Shown: one piece after another, positions 36,467 through 47,100 of the stretch
Position numbering within the stretch: position 1 is the stretch's first letter
How the letters are laid out: every line of letters starts with the position of its first letter
DNA from: JABDMH01 sp965222645
Lineage (GTDB): Bacteria > Bacteroidota > Bacteroidia > Chitinophagales > Saprospiraceae
Direction: 5' to 3'
Length of the DNA: 64,000 bases
NCBI GenBank assembly: GCA_965222645.1
Contig: OZ244968.1
Span: 5,456,001 to 5,520,000 of the forward strand
The notes under the pieces: model-generated
What the model was told of the DNA's origin: nothing
Database searches by the model: none
Seen by the model: the letters and a program-made list of their open reading frames with translations, nothing else
Program-made: the position numbers and the translations under genes

Positions 36467-37120
36467 ATGGAATCCTGTTGTCTAAAACGTTATGAAAGAA
36501 CCTTTGATTTAAAATTGGCTCATCGGGAATTGCAGTCCTATCTAAAAAAGGGGGTCAAAAGAAGTTCGCTGCCTCTTGTAAGATCGCTGTCACAACTCCC
36601 CTTAGAAGGTAAGACCTTATTGGATATAGGAGGGGGAATAGGTATACTTTCATTTGAATTACTAAAGAAAAATATCTCGCGAAGTACTCATGTCGATATT
36701 TCACCTTCCAATATTTCGATTTTTGAGGAGGAGACCAGGCGTCGTTCTATTTCAGACGAAGTGCAGATCTTTCAAGGTGATTTTGTGGAAGTATTTTCTG
36801 AGATTGATACTGCAGATCTCGTAACCCTGGATAAAGTCATTTGTTGCTATGAGGATTTCGAGCAACTGGTCAGTAAATCAGTGGCGAAGTCCGAGCGTTG
36901 GTATGCAATAAGTATTCCCAGGGATGTTTGGTGGGTGCGATTTGGGCTTAGAATGGCTAGAGTGATTCAGAGATATCGTGGGCAACTTTTGCCTTTCATC
37001 CATTCTCGGGCTAAAATAGAAGAGATCATTCAATCTCACGGATTTGAAAAGAGTCATGAACTTTCTAAGTGGGAATGGATGTATCTTCTATATGAAAAAA
37101 CCAATGCACGTGCCGCCTAA
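36467..37120 (+). CDS. Class I SAM-dependent methyltransferase, BchM-like
   Basis: A 217-residue soluble methyltransferase. Motif I is LLDIGGGIG (51-59), the acidic end of strand 2 is THVDISPSN, and motif IV is DLVTLDKVICCYEDFEQLV. The last segment is characteristic of the Mg-protoporphyrin O-methyltransferase (BchM/ChlM) group, but it also occurs in non-photosynthetic relatives. No chlorophyll genes are near, so the true substrate is probably different. It is convergent with tRNA-Ala. Confidence 0.8.
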   Translation: MESCCLKRYERTFDLKLAHRELQSYLKKGVKRSSLPLVRSLSQLPLEGKTLLDIGGGIGILSFELLKKNISRSTHVDISPSNISIFEEETRRRSISDEVQIFQGDFVEVFSEIDTADLVTLDKVICCYEDFEQLVSKSVAKSERWYAISIPRDVWWVRFGLRMARVIQRYRGQLLPFIHSRAKIEEIIQSHGFEKSHELSKWEWMYLLYEKTNARAA

Positions 37121-37147
37121 CTTAAAAATCCCGCTCTATCCTGATTG

Positions 37148-37221
37148 TGGAGCCTAGGGGAGTCGAACCCCTGACCTCTTGACTGCCAGTCAAGCGCTCT
37201 AGCCAACTGAGCTAAGGCCCC
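37148..37221 (-). tRNA. tRNA-Ala (anticodon GGC)
   Basis: A 74-base cloverleaf. The acceptor arms GGGGCCT and AGGCTCC pair with one G-U. The D arm contains AGCTCAGTTGG, the anticodon stem CTTGA/TCAAG encloses loop CTGGCAG with anticodon GGC, and the T arm carries GGTTCGACTCC. The discriminator is A. CCA is not encoded. Confidence 0.97.
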
Positions 37222-37273
37222 CAAAAACCCAACAAAAATATCATAATCTACGGTAACTGACAAAGAAGGTACG

Positions 37274-38167
37274 CTATTTGCCTGGCAGCAATAATTGTGG
37301 TGTGAAATGCACATAAACAAAACACTCAGGTACATGTGAATCCCAGACATAATGTGGACTCCAAGCCCAACCTCCGGAATCATCTCCCGATTTGTCCTGA
37401 TTAAATCTTGAAAAGTCCATCCTCCATACTGTTCCGTCTGAAGGTGGCAAACTCCGGTTATCACCTATAAAAAGTTTTGATAGACCAGGCCAGGGAATTG
37501 CGATTTCCACGGTCCAGCCTTTGTCTACGTCTGCGGGGTCGTTTAGAGTGCCATCCATATTGGTGGCCACTTTTATGCCTGGGAGATCCCAATTCCAGAA
37601 ACCCAATCTCTTGCCTCGTGGATGCTCCTTAAATCCAACGCCCGGAAAGAGACGATAACCAGGGACTCCCATACCGAATTCGGCAAGCTTGTCAAAACCT
37701 GCTAATTCATAGGCATCTTGCCAGATAAAAAATACTTCATAAATGGTTGCGATCGCATTGATTTCGAGTTCGTAATAAGCGTTTTTACCTGCGATAAACA
37801 ACTCAACATCATTTTCCTTGTAGAGCAGAGCATCTCTTTCGGTAAAGGTGGCTGCAATATGAGGCTCCTCGACCCAGTAGGCCACATATAAATTTTCGTG
37901 ATCCCATAATACAGCGGCCCTGGTGTCAAGGGGTACATGTTGTCCGGATACCAAATCCCTAAAAGTCGGTGAGCGCTCGGCGTCTCTCCATTCCTCCTCA
38001 TTCAATTTTCCGTCAATGTTCAATTTGCGATCTATTCTGAAGGCAGAATAATGTGGAAGGTTCTCCTCGATGCAGGGAAATGTATCTATTTTCTGATTCG
38101 TAGAATTTGCCGAAATAATTTCAAAATAAAAAAGAAGACAAATAGTCTTAATAACAAGTTTGTGCAT
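37274..38167 (-). CDS. Secreted carbohydrate-binding family 9-like protein
   Basis: A 297-residue protein with a signal peptide (about 1-20) and a single beta-sandwich domain from about 45 to 290. Landmarks of CBM9-like/DOMON-type domains are present: LNIDGKLNEEEWRDAE, LYVAYWVEEPHI, the metal-site-like ENDVELFI, GWTVEIAIPWPGL, and WRMDFSRF near the end, closing with WAWSP. Stand-alone copies are common beside polysaccharide-degrading genes in Bacteroidota. It lies 77 bp downstream of the heparinase-like gene on the same strand and is likely part of that unit. Ligand unknown. Confidence 0.85.
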   Translation of the reverse strand: MHKLVIKTICLLFYFEIISANSTNQKIDTFPCIEENLPHYSAFRIDRKLNIDGKLNEEEWRDAERSPTFRDLVSGQHVPLDTRAAVLWDHENLYVAYWVEEPHIAATFTERDALLYKENDVELFIAGKNAYYELEINAIATIYEVFFIWQDAYELAGFDKLAEFGMGVPGYRLFPGVGFKEHPRGKRLGFWNWDLPGIKVATNMDGTLNDPADVDKGWTVEIAIPWPGLSKLFIGDNRSLPPSDGTVWRMDFSRFNQDKSGDDSGGWAWSPHYVWDSHVPECFVYVHFTPQLLLPGK

Positions 38168-38243
38168 TCTATAGTTGTATTAAGAGATTTTGAGTGGGCA
38201 CACCCTTCAGGGTTCAAAAAGCTGTGATAGATACGAAATTCTA

Positions 38244-40190
38244 TTATTGTTTTTCAAGCTGTAATCCAAATGATCCGTTCCTCATTTTTTCTTTGCCCCG
38301 GAAGTTTATACGGTATATCCGGTCTCCCCACTTAGTGATTATACCCTGGTCCTCAACAGCTTCCAGTTTTATTTTTTCTACATCTGCGTGATATTTTTCG
38401 GCATCATAATTCAGCTCAAAAGTTTCTGTGGTGTCTCCAGCTTCCAGCTGGATAGCCACTTTGCCGGGAGCTACTATTTGGGGTGGATAACATGTCATGA
38501 GATGCTCGGTTATGCCGGTTGTATTTCTCAGCCTAAACGCATCCACAAGTTGCACACTTTGACCACGTATGAGGGCTACCTTGCGTGCCCATCTTAAAAT
38601 GTTCTCATCATCGGGATATGCCTTGGCAATATCCAGACTAAATTCAACTGACTTATTGCTTTTCTCATATTCGACGCGATTCGCTTTGTAGTCCATCCCA
38701 TTTCTTTGGGTGATACCACCGATGGTGGGTAGGTTGTGATAGTCCGAACAGTTGTACCAAATCTCGTACCGCCTATTGCTGAATGTCTTTCGTGTATAGG
38801 TGCCTCTGCCTACGTCGATCAGCAAGGGTTCTCCATTGTAGTAAACCACAAAATTCCCAATGTCGTTGTGATTGTGACTTTCATCATTGTGGCCACCTTT
38901 GGCAGCCAAATAAAAACCGTCGGATGTACCTTCGGAATCACGCGCAGCCATAACCTGAAGATCTGGTAGCCAAACGTCCCTGGGATAGGGTAATTCTTTT
39001 TTTGTAGAGGAGATTTCTTCTTGAATAAATAATTCGAAAAAATTGCGAAAAAAATGAAACCGCGGAATTTCTCCTTCACGGTCACCAGACCAATAGTAAG
39101 CTCCAAATTGTGCCATATCTTCATCCTCAATGTCTATGCCGTATCTGTAAATCATGCTGGCGGACATTCGTGGTTGAGGATCTGCATCTGCAAAATTTAA
39201 AAAGTACTTTTCACTGATTTGAGCCTTATATATAAATTGGCCCATTTTTCGAAATTTATCATTCTTATAGACATAATCGAACGCATCGTTAGTTGCTAAA
39301 TTCAACAGCGAAACGTTGTCATACAGAGAGGCTGCTGCGGCGCCCCAATAGCTGGGTCCTTCGTCACAGCCGCCATCGTCGGGATAGGGATTTACAAATT
39401 CATCCAGTACTTCGAGTGCCTTATGTACATGAGCAGCTCTTTTTTTCTGATCTTTTTCCAGCAGCAGTACCGTATTTATCCAATTCGAACAAATCCAGGG
39501 ATTCCAATTATTTGGCCCCCTTCCGGAAGATGTGGGTCCCATCCACCTGTGATATTTATTTTTAAGAGGGGAGAAAATCCGGTGTTGTGTTTCATTATAA
39601 ATCCGGGATCGGATTTGGGTAGTCACTTGATCTAGCTTATCACCTAAAAAGTAATCTACCCATGCCAGGTAAGTTGCTGTCTCTGCTGCAAATAAATCTA
39701 CAATGGGATCTGCCGAATTTGCCAGGCCTTCCACTTCTCCGGGTAGATGTGCCGGTACTCCCCAAAAGGACTCCTCACAAATAGACCAGACCCCATTAAT
39801 GATTTGGTCGATAAACCGTCCTTTATTTTCAGCGATTTCTCCAAGTAATAGTGTGCCGAGCGCCTTTCTTTTACCGAAACTCAGTTTCTGATAGACATTA
39901 CGATCACCCTCGCGGACATACAAGAGCGAGGCAGTTGCCGGTATAGATGGCCATTCATAATCCAGATACTCTTCGGCCTTTTTCGCATAGGCTTCGATCA
40001 TCTCCCGGTCTGCAGCAGACCATCCCTTTCTGTCATCGATCAGGGGAAAGGGAGTCCAATTTTCATGTGGGATCAATAACTGCATTAAATCACCATCTCC
40101 ATATCTGCCACTCAAGAGATTAATATTCTGTGAAAGAAGCACCCCAGTACAGAGTGAAAGTGCAGTGATTGTGAGAAATACCTTCTTCAT
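38244..40190 (-). CDS. Heparinase II/III-family polysaccharide lyase
   Basis: A 648-residue exported lyase. Signal peptide about 1-20 (LTITALSLCTGVLLSQ). An alpha-helical toroid fills roughly 50-390: GWSAADREMIEAYAKKAEEY, then the lyase-like segment NNWNPWICSNWI. An antiparallel beta-sandwich follows. The conserved heparinase II/III motif KGGHNDESHNHNDIGNFV around residue 430 supplies the His cluster that binds a structural zinc and the catalytic region. These enzymes cleave uronate-containing glycans such as heparan, alginate or ulvan by beta-elimination. Sulfatases in the same region make a sulfated polymer plausible. No SusC/D partner is nearby. Confidence 0.88.
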   Translation of the reverse strand: MKKVFLTITALSLCTGVLLSQNINLLSGRYGDGDLMQLLIPHENWTPFPLIDDRKGWSAADREMIEAYAKKAEEYLDYEWPSIPATASLLYVREGDRNVYQKLSFGKRKALGTLLLGEIAENKGRFIDQIINGVWSICEESFWGVPAHLPGEVEGLANSADPIVDLFAAETATYLAWVDYFLGDKLDQVTTQIRSRIYNETQHRIFSPLKNKYHRWMGPTSSGRGPNNWNPWICSNWINTVLLLEKDQKKRAAHVHKALEVLDEFVNPYPDDGGCDEGPSYWGAAAASLYDNVSLLNLATNDAFDYVYKNDKFRKMGQFIYKAQISEKYFLNFADADPQPRMSASMIYRYGIDIEDEDMAQFGAYYWSGDREGEIPRFHFFRNFFELFIQEEISSTKKELPYPRDVWLPDLQVMAARDSEGTSDGFYLAAKGGHNDESHNHNDIGNFVVYYNGEPLLIDVGRGTYTRKTFSNRRYEIWYNCSDYHNLPTIGGITQRNGMDYKANRVEYEKSNKSVEFSLDIAKAYPDDENILRWARKVALIRGQSVQLVDAFRLRNTTGITEHLMTCYPPQIVAPGKVAIQLEAGDTTETFELNYDAEKYHADVEKIKLEAVEDQGIITKWGDRIYRINFRGKEKMRNGSFGLQLEKQ

Positions 40191-40396
40191 TTTATTTTCT
40201 CGAAATTTTATCCAATGCTATCAATATACATTTTTACATTGGAAACACAAGTGCGATATCGACGCGATCAGTCAGGAGATTTATTATGAGAAGAAGTTTG
40301 GATTACTCAGATGGTGTAGAGGGTGAGTTTTACTGAACGTAGTGATATCCTGATTGTTCGGAGATTCAAGATGAAATATATGTGTATCATTGTTTC

Positions 40397-41407
40397 ATGA
40401 ATCTTAAGGGAGTTCCAAAGATCGAATTGCACCTTCACCTGGATTGCTCTTTGAGCTTTGAGGTTGTCCACAAAATCAATGCTGAGATTACGGAGGAGGA
40501 GTACTTGACGAATTTTCGGGCAGGCAGTAGCTGCCACTCCTTGAGAGACTATTTGGGTCGTGCTGTGAGAGCCGTTGAGCTTATGCAGGATGAAACTTCC
40601 TTGCGTTTGGCGACCCTGGATCTTTTCGACCAGTTGCGCAGAGACAACATTCTTTACGCAGAGATCCGCTTTGCTCCGTTTCTGCATACGCATATGGATC
40701 TACGAGTGGAAGAAGTCATTGAGATCGTAAATGCCGCAATTGCTGAGGGAATTGGGAAGACAAATGTCGAAGCATCTCTTATCCTGTGTACCTTGCGCCA
40801 TTTCTCGGAGGAAAAAAGTATGAAGACCGCTGAGTTGGTGAAGACTTTTGAAGGTACACCTGTTTGTGGATTTGACATCGCAGCTGATGAGGCAGGCCAT
40901 CCTATATACAATCATATCTCTGCCTTTAAATATGCCAAAGCAGAGGGTCTAAACGTGACAGCTCATGCTGGAGAGGCATGTGGGCCCGAAAGTGTGTGGG
41001 AGACTCTCGATAATTTTTATCCTATGCGAATTGGTCACGGCGTGCGGAGTATTGAAGATCCTGAATTAATTGAGTACTTACTAAAAGAGAATATCCACCT
41101 CGAGGTCTGCCCGACGAGTAATATTCAAACGGGGATTTATCCAAGCTTTGATCATCATGTAGCGGATGAGCTTTTTTCCCGGGGTATATCAATGAGTATA
41201 AACACCGATGGCCGCACCATATCTAATACTGATCTTGTCTCTGAATATGAAAGAATGGCGATTAATTTTAATTGGACAGAAGAGCAATTTTATGTGTGCA
41301 ATATGAATGCTATCGACGCTTCCTTCATTTCTCCAGCCAAAAAAAGGGCATTAAGAGACAGATTTACCAATAGATGGAATAGGGCTACCGGTAATAAGAA
41401 AAAATAA
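40397..41407 (+). CDS. add: Adenosine deaminase family protein
   Basis: A 336-residue TIM-barrel metallo-deaminase. The zinc-binding HLHLD (His12, His14) is at the N-terminus, VTAHAGE supplies the next His and the catalytic Glu, RIGHG the His that positions water, and SINTDGR the zinc-binding Asp. The length and the HAGE/GHG spacing fit adenosine deaminase, purine salvage by conversion of adenosine to inosine. Adenine deaminase or aminodeoxyfutalosine deaminase remain possible because the family overlaps. The ATG at 40397 is preferred to the GTG 15 bases upstream. Confidence 0.88.
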   Translation: MNLKGVPKIELHLHLDCSLSFEVVHKINAEITEEEYLTNFRAGSSCHSLRDYLGRAVRAVELMQDETSLRLATLDLFDQLRRDNILYAEIRFAPFLHTHMDLRVEEVIEIVNAAIAEGIGKTNVEASLILCTLRHFSEEKSMKTAELVKTFEGTPVCGFDIAADEAGHPIYNHISAFKYAKAEGLNVTAHAGEACGPESVWETLDNFYPMRIGHGVRSIEDPELIEYLLKENIHLEVCPTSNIQTGIYPSFDHHVADELFSRGISMSINTDGRTISNTDLVSEYERMAINFNWTEEQFYVCNMNAIDASFISPAKKRALRDRFTNRWNRATGNKKK

Positions 41408-41437
41408 ATAATGGATTGATGCAAAATATGTCGAATA

Positions 41438-41953
41438 TTGAAAAAGAAATTCTCATCTACTCTTGATCGTTTTAATTCGGATTTGTGGCACTTCTATCTT
41501 CCTGTACCCGTAGATATAAGCTCGTACTTTATTGAAAACAAAAAAAAGAGACTAAAGTGCACGCTGAACGGTCAGATTACATTTCAATGTGCGCTCATGC
41601 CCTACGGAGAAGGGAAGTATTTTATCAATGTAAATAAGGAGCGCAGACGGAAATTAAAAATCGAGACCGGTGATGACGTTGAGGTAGTGTTGATGCCAGA
41701 TGACAGTAAATACGGCCTCCCGATGCCCGAGGAATTTTCTGAACTTCTTAAAATTGATGAAGAAGGCAATCGCATTTTTCATGAATTAACCCCCGGTAAG
41801 CAGCGAAACCTTTTATTTATTGTTGGTAAGCCTAAGAGCTCTGATAAACGCCTGGAGAAAGCCGTAGTTGTGATAGAGCACTTAAAGAGCACCAAGGGTA
41901 AGATAAATTTTAAAGATCTCAATCAGGCCCTCAGGGATGCAAGCAGGAGATAA
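41438..41953 (+). CDS. DUF1905 and YdeI-type (bacteriocin-protection-like) protein
   Basis: A 171-residue cytosolic protein in two parts. The first (about 1-95) is a DUF1905 beta-domain with CTLNGQITFQCALMP and the typical LKIETGDDVEVVLMPD. The second is a helical YdeI/OmpD-associated C-terminus (LTPGKQRNLLFIVGKPKSSD, then RLEKAVVVIEHL). Biochemical function is unknown for the family. Start is TTG at 41438, since no in-frame ATG covers the N-terminal strand. It follows the deaminase by 30 bp and may be co-transcribed. Confidence 0.8.
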   Translation: MKKKFSSTLDRFNSDLWHFYLPVPVDISSYFIENKKKRLKCTLNGQITFQCALMPYGEGKYFINVNKERRRKLKIETGDDVEVVLMPDDSKYGLPMPEEFSELLKIDEEGNRIFHELTPGKQRNLLFIVGKPKSSDKRLEKAVVVIEHLKSTKGKINFKDLNQALRDASRR

Positions 41954-42099
41954 TCAAATATCTATCACTCCCTAATTTTGCACTTGGGGAATAGGTAGAT
42001 GACTCAAAAATTCTGAATACTCCTGCATTGTCTTGTGGATTTGTTGACCAGGGAGTAGACAGGTTTCAAAAGGAGCGCACCGTTTCAAATGAAAGAGCC

Positions 42100-43929
42100 T
42101 TAGCGATAGCCTGCTGCCTGGAGATGGAATAATTCGGCATAGAGACCCTTTTTTTCCAGTAATTCGTCGTGCGTGCCCAGCTCTAATATGGTTCCGTTCT
42201 GCAAAACGAGGATTCGATCGGCCATTCTTACCGTACTAAACCGGTGGGATATTATGACGGCAGTTTTATCTTTGGTTAGACTGGAAAAGCGTTTAAAGGC
42301 CTCATATTCCGCCCTGGCGTCGAGGGTTGCAGTGGGCTCATCCAGGATAAGCATCTGGGCATCACGCATATATACTCTGGCCAGTGCAATCTTTTGCCAC
42401 TCACCCCCGGAAAGATCCTTGCCGCCTGCAAATCGCCGACCCAGCAACTGCTCGTACCCTGCCGGCAACTTTGCAATCACATGATTTGCAAGACTGGCCT
42501 CGGCTGCCTGGCTTATCTCATTTGTGTTATCCAGCTCCTCAATATTACCGACTGCAATATTTTCAGCTGCAGTAAAATGATATTTTACAAAATCCTGAAA
42601 AATGACTCCGGTTGCTCGGTGGTAATCGTCAATATCGTAGCTGCCGATATCAATGCCATCAAGGGTGATTTTTCCCTGGGTCGGAATATAAAGTCTGGTT
42701 AGCAATTTTACCAATGTTGTTTTTCCTGCACCGTTTTCTCCTACCAGTGCCAGTTTTTCATTGGCATGAAGCGTAAAACTCACATTGCGGAGTACCCACC
42801 TGTCTGAGCCGGGGTATCTGAAACTGACATTATCAAATGCGAACCCCTTTTTGATGACCTCGGGAAATGCTAAATCTTTGGTGTTCCTTTCTATTAGCGG
42901 TTGCATCTCAAAGAAATCGAAGTAATCTTGCAGATAGAGAGCATCACTGGTGATTTTGGAAAATCGAGTAAAAATGGATTGCAGTTGATTTCTAAGTCTA
43001 TTAAAAGTCCCTGACAGGAATGTGAGATCTCCAATAGTGAGAATGCCACTGACTGTCCGCATGATTATAAGCAGATAAGCCCCATAATAGGCCAGGTCAC
43101 CGATGAGGTGGAAACCACTACCAAATATGGTACGCCTTATCGCCAATTTTTTATTTGCTCGAAAATATTTGTCAGCGAGTATCCTAAACCGGTCAGAAAG
43201 GAATTTGGCGAGCCCAAAGAGTTTAGTTTCTTTAGCAGTTACATCACTGGCACCTACATACCGCAAATAATCGAGTTCTCTTCTTTCGGGTGTCCAGCTC
43301 TTTATAAGTGAGTAGCTGCTTCTGCTAAAATAGGCCTCATTGATAAAACCGGGTAAGATGGCTATCACAAGAATAAGGACCAGCCAGGGTTCAAATACAA
43401 TCAGCCCCGCCATAAGAGATCCTATCGTAATGATTTCTTGCATCTGCATCAGCACTGCAGTCATGAGACTTACCCTTCCGGAGGTCTGTCTCCGTGCCCG
43501 TTCCAATTTATCGTAAAATTCCGGATCCTCAAATTGAGCCAGGTCCATTTGAGCGGCTTTATGAATCAATTCGACTGAGGATTTATTGGCGTACAGATCG
43601 CCTAAAAGGCCATCAAATAATGAGATTGCTTTGTTTAAAATGTCGGATAAAAGTGCAAGGGAGAATTCGATAGTCAACAATAAAAAAATGTGATCGAAAT
43701 TCTTAGTCTCAAGAGACGATTGTAGGATCACTTCGTCAATAATTAGTTTGGCGACCCATAACACAACAACGGGTAATGCGGATTTGACAAGGCGGCAAAA
43801 TACATTTGCTACGAAAAGCGCCCTGTTTGTCTCCCATATCATTTTGAAAAACCTCGGGAGGTATTTAAGGGCTTTTGCGCTCTCCACAAAAGTCGGCTTT
43901 TCCTCCTTGCCATGTCTTCTCCTTGTCAA
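42100..43929 (-). CDS. ABC exporter, fused membrane and ATPase domains
   Basis: A 609-residue half-transporter. About six membrane helices occupy residues 30-330, and the nucleotide-binding domain follows: Walker A GENGAGKTT (near 395), Q-loop GVIFQDF, signature LSGGEW, Walker B MLILDEPTATLD and the switch histidine ISHRFST. The membrane part is of the type seen in lipid, drug or peptide exporters that work as homodimers. No accessory or substrate gene is adjacent, so the cargo is unknown. Confidence 0.92.
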   Translation of the reverse strand: MTRRRHGKEEKPTFVESAKALKYLPRFFKMIWETNRALFVANVFCRLVKSALPVVVLWVAKLIIDEVILQSSLETKNFDHIFLLLTIEFSLALLSDILNKAISLFDGLLGDLYANKSSVELIHKAAQMDLAQFEDPEFYDKLERARRQTSGRVSLMTAVLMQMQEIITIGSLMAGLIVFEPWLVLILVIAILPGFINEAYFSRSSYSLIKSWTPERRELDYLRYVGASDVTAKETKLFGLAKFLSDRFRILADKYFRANKKLAIRRTIFGSGFHLIGDLAYYGAYLLIIMRTVSGILTIGDLTFLSGTFNRLRNQLQSIFTRFSKITSDALYLQDYFDFFEMQPLIERNTKDLAFPEVIKKGFAFDNVSFRYPGSDRWVLRNVSFTLHANEKLALVGENGAGKTTLVKLLTRLYIPTQGKITLDGIDIGSYDIDDYHRATGVIFQDFVKYHFTAAENIAVGNIEELDNTNEISQAAEASLANHVIAKLPAGYEQLLGRRFAGGKDLSGGEWQKIALARVYMRDAQMLILDEPTATLDARAEYEAFKRFSSLTKDKTAVIISHRFSTVRMADRILVLQNGTILELGTHDELLEKKGLYAELFHLQAAGYR

Positions 43930-44151
43930 ATTGTTTCTATGTCGTGCCAGAATAGATTAATTCCTTTATAATGCGCGGAATTTAATTTTTACCGAAAAGT
44001 CTTTTTAGCTATCAATTCATCTCATGGCTACTCCCTTCATTGCTATAGCCTCACACTCGCTTGAGTCAATAGTAATTTACACCTTAGACTAAAGGACTGA
44101 TCCACTATAAAACTGAGCAAACAGTAAAAGGTTGGTCAAAAGATAAACTTA

Positions 44152-47100
44152 TTATCTCTTCATATAAAATTCGTCGTAGTTCATAAGTGTATTTGCAACC
44201 ATTGCAAGAGCTGCTGTTTTTTCGTGGTCTAAATTGGGATCAACAGGAAATTCTCCTGTGTTTAATAGTTTACTTGCTTCTGAAGGATTTTTCGTAAATT
44301 TTTCCAATGAAACACTAAACTGATTCTGCATTAACTTGAGCTCAGTCGATGATGCAGACTTTCCAAACAGTAATCTGAAGCCAAAACTCAACTGCTTCTC
44401 TAAGGTAGCATTGTTCATCTCTTTCTGAATCCGCACTGCCAGCACTCGTGCCGCTTCCACAAATTGAGGATCATTAAGCAGCACCAATGCTTGCAAAGGC
44501 GTATTGGTCCGTTCTCGAGTCACTGTACATTTATCTCGCCCTGGTGCATCAAATGTAATCATTGCCGGCGGAGGAATGGTACGGCGTATAAACGTATACA
44601 TGCTTCGGCGATACAAATCATCTGCAGAATCACGGACATATGTTTTTAGGTATCCCGAAAATTCATTTTTTTCTTTCCACAGATCGGGAGGCTGATAAGG
44701 TTTCACACTTTCACCCCCTACCTCAGTGTTTAGCAAACCACTGGAAGCAAGTGCATGATCTCTTATCATTTCAAACGGCAACCGGTAGCTCGGTGCTCTG
44801 GACAAATATATATTTTTTGGGTCTCGCACTTGATGTTCAGTCCTGATTGCGGATGACTGTTTATAAGTGTCTGAGGTGACCATTAAACCAAGCAGGGCTT
44901 TTACATCCCAATCGCTTTCTATAAAATAAACCGCTAGCCAATCGAGTAGCTCCGGATGACTCGGCAGGGATCCCTGGCTTCCAAAATCATGAGGTGTGTC
45001 TACAATCCCCCTCCCGAATACCATTTGCCAGTAGCGGTTTACAGTTACTCTGGCTGTCAGCGGATTGGCTTTGTCAAAGAGCCAGGTTGCAAAGCCCAGT
45101 CTGTTCTTTGGTAGATGTTCTGGAAAGGGAAGAATTGCACGGGGTGTCGCTGTCCCCACTGCCTCCATGGGTCTATCGTATTGACCGCGTTCGAGCAAGT
45201 GGGTGACCCTCGGTTCTCTCATTTCTTGCATGACCATGACTTCCTGCACGGGTCCAAGGAGACTGTATTTTTCTTTTCGAAGCCTCCATAATTTTCGATT
45301 TCTGGAAATAAAGGCACTGTCAAAATAATATGAGAAGTATTCTTTTTTATTCTTTTTCGAAAAGTCTACATCTGCTATTCCGTGTTTTGATTTCCTATAC
45401 AAAAGGCCGACATCTATCGCGGTTATGTATCTGTCATAATATTTTACCTCATCAAATGCGCCCTTAAAAACGCCGTCATCTGTTGGAGCAAACAGATATT
45501 TACTTCCGAATCCCATCCGGACCGACTTTTCGGGGTATGGTATGTAATTTCTGTTTTGCACCGGGGCAAGTGTTTTATACAGGTTATTGTGAATGATTTC
45601 AGTCTCAAGTTTGTCTCCGTCTAGGTACAATCTAATTCCATTTGCATCCACCGATCCATCGTATGCAAAAGCCAGATGGGTCCATTGCCCGTTTTTGACC
45701 TGCCTGTTCCCGACCACTTGCATGAGATTGTGCGATAGACTGTGCGAAAGAATCAAAGCTGGTCTGCCAAGTGTATCGAGGTAGAACAGCCATCCACGCC
45801 AACCGGTATTTTTATCTCCAATGTTGCCTATGACGCCCTGAAATTCTCCTCTTTTTTCCGTTCGAGCCCACACACTGCCTGAGAAAGGGTCAAAGAGATC
45901 AGGATGTATAGTGCCGTCGAAGTGGATGATGTCGTAATCGCTATCTATGCGGATGGCCTTGTTTTTAATTCCGTCTACCAAATCAGGGGTGCCATTAACT
46001 CGAGCATGCTTATTTTTATCGATATAAGCTCTGATGTCATTCTCGCTGCTTTTCTCGAATCTGTCAAAAGCGAAATCCAGAACTGGTTTATTTCCCCGGG
46101 TTTTATCTATATCGATTCCTTTTATGAAAACCGCTATGGAGTCCAGGTTACCTAAACTCATTTTTTGTATTCTCTCCAATTCATTGATTTCGTCAGTAAT
46201 AGAATCTAATTTTTTTTGTGTGCTTGAATTTATTAGCGGAAGTAAAGGACCGAAGTTTCGATCATTACCAATCATACCGAGTTCGTTGACATTATTAAAA
46301 AAAGAAGACGTCTCATAAAACTCTCGCTGAGTGATGGGATCAAATTTGTGATCGTGACATTCGGCACATTCGAATGTCAGACCAAGAAAAGCAGTGGCCG
46401 TAGTATTCGTTCGATCAGCAACATATTTGAGCCGGAATTCTTCCGGTACGATTCCCAGCTCGGAATTCAAAGGCTGATTTCTGAAAAAACCTGTAGCAAG
46501 GATTTGATCTGTGCCGGCATCCGGAATTAAATCACCGGCAATTTGCCATGTGACAAACCGGTCGTAGGGCATGTTGTCCTTAAATGCCTTGATCACCCAG
46601 TCCCTCCATGGCCACATAGTCCGAATACCATCAGCATGCATGCCATGAGAATCTGCATATCTTGCTACGTCCAGCCACTCCATTGTCATTCGCTCCGCGT
46701 AACTGTCCTTCTGCATCAGGTACTCAACAAGTTTTTCATAAGCATCTTCCCGGTCGTCATTAAGGAAGTGATCGATTTCTTCCAGGCTTGGTGGCAGTCC
46801 TGTGAGATCAAAACTGACCCTTCTTATCAGCCTTGCTTTTTCTGCAAGAGGAGAAGAAGAGAGTCCCAGGGATTTTTGTTTTTTTCGAATAAAATAATCT
46901 ATGGGATTATCGACATCTTCTGGTATTTCCGTTTTTTCCGGTGGAATAAAGGCCCAGTGTTTTTTCCATTTAGCCCCATCTGATACCCATTTTTTAATCA
47001 AAAGTACTTCATGGTCATCCAAAGTCAGGTTAGAATTGGGTGGGGGCATCGCATATTCCGGGTCATCAGAAATGATGCGCAACCAGGCTTCACTCCTTCT

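Noticed and set aside
36467..37120. Chlorophyll biosynthesis enzyme BchM
   Set aside because: The motif is similar, but no other pigment gene is present, so only the methyltransferase family is claimed.
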